From Lachnospiraceae bacterium (GTDB lineage Bacteria > Bacillota > Clostridia > Lachnospirales > Lachnospiraceae), in the NCBI GenBank assembly GCA_902363445.1, contig CABJAB010000007.1, positions 81,938 to 145,937 of the forward strand: 64,000 nucleotides of DNA. Reading direction: 5' to 3'. The position numbers and the translations under genes were made by a program. The stretch's first letter is position 1; every line of letters begins with the position of its first letter. The notes under the pieces were generated by a model. That model worked only from the letters and a program-made list of their open reading frames with translations, searched no databases and was not told the origin of the DNA. Below, one piece after another: positions 59,973-64,000 of this stretch.

Positions 59973-61685
59973 ATGTTTTGCAGTAACTGCGGACAGAAGT
60001 TAAATGAAAATGATAAATTTTGTGAGAATTGCGGAAGCCCGGTATACCAGGAGCCGGAACCGGAGAATCCCGGAGCGGCGGAAGAAGTGACGGACGCGGG
60101 AGAACAGCCGGAGCCGGTGCAGGATCCGGAAGACTCGATTCCCAACCTGGAAAAGAAGATCATGAAAAATATGGAGGATGAGCTGATTTTTGAAATACCT
60201 GCGGGAGCTCAGCCCCATACGGAGAATCCTCATCGTGAAGGACCGCATACCGGAGGGGCATACGGTCAGGCAGGGGCCGGTCCGCAGCCAGGTAATACAT
60301 ATGATTATCACGGCGGGCGGAACCAGGAGCCTCCGGCCTATGGATCAGTGCCGGGTGTTCATAAAAAGCAGCCGGAGAAAAAGAAATCCAGACTATGGAT
60401 CATCATTCTGGCGGCTGTGGCGGCAGCTCTGCTGATCGGAGCGGCGATTTTGTTTTTTGTGGTTTCCGGTCCTGTGAGTAAACTGAAGTCCAGCGTGAAA
60501 GACAGAGACTGGACCAGGGCGGAAGCCCTGTATGAAAAGAACTTTGCCGGAAAAGAGAGGCGGGAGCAGCAGGCCGCCGGTATTTTAGGGGATGCGGTCC
60601 AGGAGATTCAGACTGAATTTATATCGGAATCCATGGACTATCAGACGGCGAGGCGGCATCTCAAAGCCATATCAGGATTCTGGGATGATGACAGCGTGGT
60701 TAAGGCACTGGAGAGTACCAGGGAGCTGAATGATTCAAGGACGGCTTTTAAAGAAGCTGAAGCGTGTATGGAGGATGAAGATTACGCCGGGGCCGTACAG
60801 AAGTTTTCGGAAGTGATAAAGGCGGATGGGAAATATGAGGAAGCCAGAGCCCGTCTGGAAACGGCTAAGTCCAAATATAAAGATAAAGTTCTGAATGAGT
60901 CGCAGGCTCAGGCGGAGCTGAATGATTATGATACTGCCATTGTCCAGGTGAAGGAAGCTTTGAAAATACTTTCAGGCGACCGGGATTTGCAGGAGAAGCT
61001 GGAAGAGCTGGAGGACGGCCAGGAAAAATATGCCATTCAGTCAGTTCTCGATCAGGCGGACAGCTATGCGGCAAAGGGAAACTATTACAGCGCGCTGGAT
61101 CTGCTCCGGAATACGTTAAAGGAAAATCCGGGAAATGAGAAGCTGTCCCGGGCGCTGGAAAACTACCGGCAGAAATATCAGGAGGATATTCTGGGCAAAG
61201 CGCAGGCCGCTTTGGGAAGTGACGAGAACTATGACGCGGCTGTCGTCGTCCTGGACGGCGCTCTCCATACGTTGGACGGGGATTATCCGGAGATCGAACA
61301 GGTCCTTCGGGAAAAAAGAGAAGAATATACCCAGGCGCAGCTCGCAAAGAGCCAGCAGGACAATTCGGTTTTTTCGGCGGTGGGGAACTGGAACGTGACC
61401 ACAGTGACCACTGGGACATATGAGATGCCGGCCAGTGATTTCCTGATGTACGGAGGTATGATGAACACACAGATGCGTTTGGAAATCTATGACACAGGTA
61501 AATTTTATCTGGACATCCTGGGGAAAACAGGAGAAGGAACCTGGGCCGCGGACGGCCGGGAGAACGGTCGCTATATCCTGACCATGGGAACGGATACGCA
61601 GCCTGTGACCATAGACGGAGCCGGCAAACTGAGCATGGAGCTGGATGGAGTACTTCTTAAATTTGAAAAAGAAACATCGGCTTGA
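59973..61685 (+). CDS. Zinc-ribbon membrane protein with helical repeats
   Basis: This 570-residue protein starts at ATG 59973 with AAAGGAG upstream. The N-terminal zinc ribbon is FCSNCGQKLNENDKFCENCGSPV (two CxxC pairs, 3-21). A Pro/Gly-rich linker with Tyr and His follows (about 25-140), then a membrane helix (about 145-170), then a region of helical, TPR-like repeats (about 190-450; e.g. AEACMEDEDYAGAVQKFSEVIKADGKYEEARARLE and LNDYDTAIVQVKEALKIL), and a beta-rich C-terminal domain (about 470-570; GNWNVTTVTTGTYEMPASDF). The plan (cytoplasmic Zn ribbon, external repeats) is common in Lachnospiraceae; function unknown. Sixteen upstream in-frame codons from a GTG are probably not used. Confidence 0.83.
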   Translation: MFCSNCGQKLNENDKFCENCGSPVYQEPEPENPGAAEEVTDAGEQPEPVQDPEDSIPNLEKKIMKNMEDELIFEIPAGAQPHTENPHREGPHTGGAYGQAGAGPQPGNTYDYHGGRNQEPPAYGSVPGVHKKQPEKKKSRLWIIILAAVAAALLIGAAILFFVVSGPVSKLKSSVKDRDWTRAEALYEKNFAGKERREQQAAGILGDAVQEIQTEFISESMDYQTARRHLKAISGFWDDDSVVKALESTRELNDSRTAFKEAEACMEDEDYAGAVQKFSEVIKADGKYEEARARLETAKSKYKDKVLNESQAQAELNDYDTAIVQVKEALKILSGDRDLQEKLEELEDGQEKYAIQSVLDQADSYAAKGNYYSALDLLRNTLKENPGNEKLSRALENYRQKYQEDILGKAQAALGSDENYDAAVVVLDGALHTLDGDYPEIEQVLREKREEYTQAQLAKSQQDNSVFSAVGNWNVTTVTTGTYEMPASDFLMYGGMMNTQMRLEIYDTGKFYLDILGKTGEGTWAADGRENGRYILTMGTDTQPVTIDGAGKLSMELDGVLLKFEKETSA

Positions 61686-61710
61686 CAAATACTTTCAAGT
61701 ATCCTAGAAT
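61682..61710 (+). promoter_or_regulatory. Promoter of the proS T-box transcript
   Basis: A -35 TTGACA (61682-61687), overlapping the preceding stop codon, and a -10 TAGAAT (61705-61710) have a 17-bp spacer. Confidence 0.8.
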
Positions 61711-61739
61711 AGCTTTATAATTGCGGAATAATAGAAACA

Positions 61740-61960
61740 TGGCGTTGAAGAGGGTTAGTAAACAGCGGACTGTCAGTCCAGAGAGAGGACCGGAGCTGGA
61801 AGGTCCTTCTGACATAGCTGTTGAACCTGCCTTGGAGCCCCGTATGAAAATATGGCGCGGTCCCGGCGATATCGGGAAGAGAGATAGCCGGTTTCCGGCT
61901 AATGAGGGTGGTACCGCCGAATTTTGGCCCCTTGTTCCATATGGAATAAGGGGCTTTTTT
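61740..61960 (+). promoter_or_regulatory. T-box riboswitch, proline-specific, upstream of proS
   Basis: The leader has the T-box elements in order: AGTA (61757-61760) of the specifier-loop S-turn, a stem closed by AACAGC/GCTGTT (61760-61765/61817-61822), GAA followed by CCT (61826-61828) as the likely proline specifier, the antiterminator T-box GGGTGGTACCGCC (61906-61918) and the terminator at 61927-61960. Uncharged tRNA-Pro would pair with the TGGT bulge, whose T suits an A discriminator, and allow read-through into proS. A CTG reading one base later is less consistent with the downstream gene. Confidence 0.88.
61927..61960 (+). terminator. T-box terminator hairpin
   Basis: GCCCCTTGTTCC (61927-61938) pairs with GGAATAAGGGGC (61943-61954, one G-U) around ATAT, followed by six T residues. 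It would be the alternative to the antiterminator containing GGTGGTACC. Confidence 0.93.
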
Positions 61961-62005
61961 GTTTCATAGGAAAGTCCACCAGACTTATTTTAAGGAGAAT
62001 GAGAT

Positions 62006-63445
62006 ATGGCAAAGGAAAAGAAATTAGTAGAATCCATAACTTCCATGGGTGAAGATTTTGCTCAGTGGTATACGGATGTGGTGAAAAAGGCAGAACTGGT
62101 AGAATACTCCAATGTCAGGGGATGTATGATCATCCGGCCAAACGGTTATGCCATCTGGGAAAATATACAGAAAGAGCTGGACAGGCGCTTTAAGGAGACT
62201 GGCGTGGAGAATGTCTATATGCCCATGTTTATCCCGGAGAGCCTGCTGCAGAAGGAAAAGGACCATGTGGAAGGCTTTGCCCCGGAAGTTGCCTGGGTGA
62301 CCCAGGGAGGTCTTGAGACCCTGCCGGAGAGACTTTGCGTGCGTCCGACCTCTGAGACTCTGTTCTGCGATTTTTATTCCAGGATCATCCAGTCCCACAG
62401 AGACCTGCCGAAGCTTTATAACCAGTGGTGTTCTGTAGTCCGCTGGGAAAAGACGACGCGCCCGTTCCTGCGTTCCGCTGAATTTCTATGGCAGGAAGGC
62501 CATACGGCCCACGCGACAGAGGAAGAAGCGGAAGCTCGGACCATTCAGATGTTGAATGTTTATGCGGATTTCTGTGAAGAAGAATTGGCGATACCGGTAA
62601 TAAAGGGACGCAAGACAGATAAAGAGAAGTTTGCCGGCGCTCATTCCACCTATACCATTGAAGCGCTTATGCACGATGGCAAGGCGCTTCAGTCCGGGAC
62701 CAGCCATAATTTCGGCGACGGATTTGCAAAGGCCTTTGATATTCAGTATTCTGACAGCCAGAACCAGCTTCAGTACGTGCATCAGACATCCTGGGGCATG
62801 TCTACACGTATCATCGGAGCACTTATTATGGTGCATGGAGATGACAGCGGACTGAAGCTTCCTCCGAGGATCGCGCCGGTGCAGGCAATGGTGATCCCGA
62901 TTTCTCAGAGAAAAGAGGGCGTGATGGAAAAGGCGGCCTCTCTTCGTGATGTACTGAAAGAGGCCGGTATCCGTGCGAAGCTGGATGATTCCGACAAAAG
63001 CCCGGGCTGGAAATTCAGTGAACAGGAGATGAGAGGAATCCCCATCCGCGTAGAGATCGGTCCGAAGGATATGGAGCAGAACCAGGCGGTGATCGTCCGC
63101 CGCGATACCCGCGAAAAGCTTGTGGTATCATTGGATGAGCTGGCAGAAAAGGCAAAAGAGATCCTGGACTGCATCCAGAAGGATATGTTGGCGCGTGCGA
63201 AGGAGCATTTGGAGGAGCACACCTATGTGGCCAGGGATTATGAAGAGTTCAAGAAGATCGTGGCGGAGAAGCCGGGATTTGTAAAAATGATGTGGTGCGG
63301 CGACGAGGCATGCGAGCTCAAGATCAAAGAGGATACCACGGCGACCTCACGCTGTATGCCGTTTGAGCAGGAACAGATCACGGATGTGTGTCCGGTGTGC
63401 GGAAAGCCTGCAAAGACGATGGTATACTGGGGCAAAGCATATTAA
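62006..63445 (+). CDS. proS: Prolyl-tRNA synthetase, ProS type 3 (archaeal/eukaryote-like)
   Basis: This 479-residue class II synthetase charges tRNA-Pro. Motif 2 is in [32 protein letters not shown] and motif 3 in [24 protein letters not shown]. It lacks the editing insertion of the long bacterial ProS and has the C-terminal zinc domain ([26 protein letters not shown], then [18 protein letters not shown]) ending in Tyr, which is typical of type 3. AAGGAGAATGAG precedes the ATG. Expression is set by the T-box just upstream. Confidence 0.97.
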   Translation: MAKEKKLVESITSMGEDFAQWYTDVVKKAELVEYSNVRGCMIIRPNGYAIWENIQKELDRRFKETGVENVYMPMFIPESLLQKEKDHVEGFAPEVAWVTQGGLETLPERLCVRPTSETLFCDFYSRIIQSHRDLPKLYNQWCSVVRWEKTTRPFLRSAEFLWQEGHTAHATEEEAEARTIQMLNVYADFCEEELAIPVIKGRKTDKEKFAGAHSTYTIEALMHDGKALQSGTSHNFGDGFAKAFDIQYSDSQNQLQYVHQTSWGMSTRIIGALIMVHGDDSGLKLPPRIAPVQAMVIPISQRKEGVMEKAASLRDVLKEAGIRAKLDDSDKSPGWKFSEQEMRGIPIRVEIGPKDMEQNQAVIVRRDTREKLVVSLDELAEKAKEILDCIQKDMLARAKEHLEEHTYVARDYEEFKKIVAEKPGFVKMMWCGDEACELKIKEDTTATSRCMPFEQEQITDVCPVCGKPAKTMVYWGKAY

Positions 63446-63663
63446 AGACAAGCAAAAACACTTTTTGGGATCATTTTTAATTAGCTCCAATCAAGCTCCA
63501 TCTAAACGCCGGCAGAAGTTCCGGATCTATAAAGAAAGCTTGTTTGAAAGGTATTCAAAGGTCTGGTTTGCCGAATATTAGTTAAAATCTCACTTAAATG
63601 AGTGTCCAAAACCTGTTTCGGATATTTCTTGACCAGGGGATGTATGGGAATCAAAATAGACGC
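63446..63663 (+). other. Intergenic stretch with no recognised gene
   Basis: AT-rich sequence between proS and the fhs promoter. I see no coding frame with a ribosome-binding site. A weak CTCA/TGAG hairpin near 63590-63605 and GCAAAAACACTTTTTGGG near 63453 are the only structures noted; neither is a convincing terminator. Confidence 0.4.
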
Positions 63664-63692
63664 TTGACAAATGCTTAACAACGTGTTAGTAT
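63664..63692 (+). promoter_or_regulatory. Promoter of fhs
   Basis: A consensus -35 TTGACA (63664-63669) and a -10 TAGTAT (63687-63692) are spaced 17 bp apart, about 20 bp before the riboswitch. It closely resembles the bioB promoter. Confidence 0.82.
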
Positions 63693-63710
63693 ACAACTAT
63701 CAAAACGAAG

Positions 63711-63783
63711 TTCCGATTACTGACGGATAATTGTGGAGTACCACAGTGGAATCGGGGCCATATAAGAGCCGACCGTCTGGGCA
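63711..63783 (+). promoter_or_regulatory. ZTP riboswitch (pfl motif)
   Basis: P1 pairs CCGAT (63713-63717) with ATCGG (63751-63755). The conserved CTGACGG-type J1/2 region follows P1. P2 GTGG/CCAC closes the GAGTA loop, and the 3' domain GCCGACCGTCTGGGCA contains the invariant CCGnCnGGGC. This is the ZTP-sensing aptamer that monitors 10-formyl-tetrahydrofolate status through AICAR triphosphate, in its expected place before formate-THF ligase. Confidence 0.85.
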
Positions 63784-63812
63784 GCATTTGTTTCTGAATG
63801 TTGTCCTTTTTT
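63779..63812 (+). terminator. ZTP-riboswitch-controlled terminator
   Basis: GGGCAGCATT (63779-63788) pairs with AATGTTGTCC (63797-63806; two G-U) and is followed by six T residues. Its 5' arm is the 3' end of the aptamer (GGGC), so ZTP binding would prevent terminator formation and turn fhs on. Confidence 0.88.
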
Positions 63813-63891
63813 GTTCTCATAAGCTGGAGGGTTAGCCGGCCGGGGGCAAAAAGGGCAGAAATATTTATATACATATTAGGAGGGTAAAATT

Positions 63892-64000
63892 ATGGGATTC
63901 AAAAGTGACATTGAGATCGCACAGGAGTGCACAATGGCTCCGGTAACGGAGATCGCGGCAAAAGCAGGGATCGAGGAGAAATACCTGGAGCAGTACGGAA
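63892..64000 (+). CDS. fhs: Formate--tetrahydrofolate ligase (5' part, cut by window end)
   Basis: Only the first 36 codons lie in the window. The start GFKSDIEIAQECTMAPVTEI and the following AAKAGIEEKYLEQYG match the N-terminus of Fhs, the ATP-dependent enzyme making 10-formyl-THF from formate, used in purine synthesis and the Wood-Ljungdahl methyl branch. The ATG has AGGAGGG seven bases upstream (63878-63884). The ZTP riboswitch and its terminator precede it, supporting the call. Confidence 0.93.
   Translation, partial: MGFKSDIEIAQECTMAPVTEIAAKAGIEEKYLEQYG

Noticed and set aside
1-64000. CRISPR arrays, insertion sequences, phage or toxin-antitoxin modules
   Set aside because: No regularly spaced repeats and no recognisable cas, transposase, integrase or toxin genes were seen on either strand.

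Overview
The window reads as a chromosomal segment of a spore-forming, anaerobic member of the Clostridia, most likely Lachnospiraceae (Bacillota). The reasons are: strong AGGAGG ribosome-binding sites with frequent GTG/TTG starts; a roughly 50% G+C composition; a V/A-type ATPase operon; a C. beijerinckii-like secondary alcohol dehydrogenase; sporulation-associated genes (a yyaC homologue, a ytvI-like gene, a dacF-like carboxypeptidase); several Lachnospiraceae-type DUF proteins; and T-box and ZTP riboswitch control of housekeeping genes. No phage genes, transposase, CRISPR array or rRNA operon was seen. Identifications rest on motif recognition by eye, not on database searches.

Layout. 1-860: a multi-helix structured RNA at the left edge, then a CsoR/FrmR-type regulator with a histidine-rich N-terminus. 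0.96-6.5 kb: a MATE exporter, a DEDDh exonuclease with a zinc-ribbon tail, a D-Ala-D-Ala carboxypeptidase, trmB, an unannotated 44-aa ORF and trxA. 6.5-14.6 kb: tRNA-Lys(CTT), a DAACS symporter, a 1348-aa surface papain-like protease with a probable sortase motif, bioB behind a BirA-like operator, and a PTS EIIC protein without its EIIB/EIIA. 14.7-19.0 kb: an AT-rich YbjQ-type gene, an HTH protein with a long acidic linker, and an autoregulated TetR/membrane-protein pair. 19.05-27.56 kb: a complete nine-gene V/A-ATPase operon on the minus strand. 27.8-36.4 kb: a HAD phosphatase, an OmpR-type response regulator with a very large sensor kinase, an aconitase-family hydratase, a secondary alcohol dehydrogenase and ogt.

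36.5-44.1 kb: a MoxR/DUF58/transglutaminase operon whose promoter has a MerR-type architecture (19-bp spacer filled by an inverted repeat), a carbohydrate-binding-domain lipoprotein, and a YgjP-like metallopeptidase. 44.1-50.7 kb: a DUF885 lipoprotein, metG, a DUF4867 gene, tatD and rsmA. 50.7-61.7 kb: Lachnospiraceae-type proteins of unknown role, including a LysM protein with a region that resembles a degenerate MPN/JAB domain, a nucleotidyltransferase, a second two-component pair, a YtvI-like permease and a zinc-ribbon/repeat membrane protein. 61.7-64 kb: a proline T-box with proS, and a ZTP riboswitch with the first 109 bases of fhs.

Regulatory logic worth noting: identical NTTAAG-N5-TTTAAG boxes, of the kind bound by OmpR-family regulators, sit immediately upstream of the HTH/acidic-linker gene (15.9 kb) and the carbohydrate-binding lipoprotein (41.3 kb). 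The window encodes two OmpR-family regulators that could bind them. The strongest leads for something undescribed are the left-edge RNA, the MerR-type promoter on the MoxR operon, the MPN-like/LysM membrane protein and the shared TTAAG boxes.
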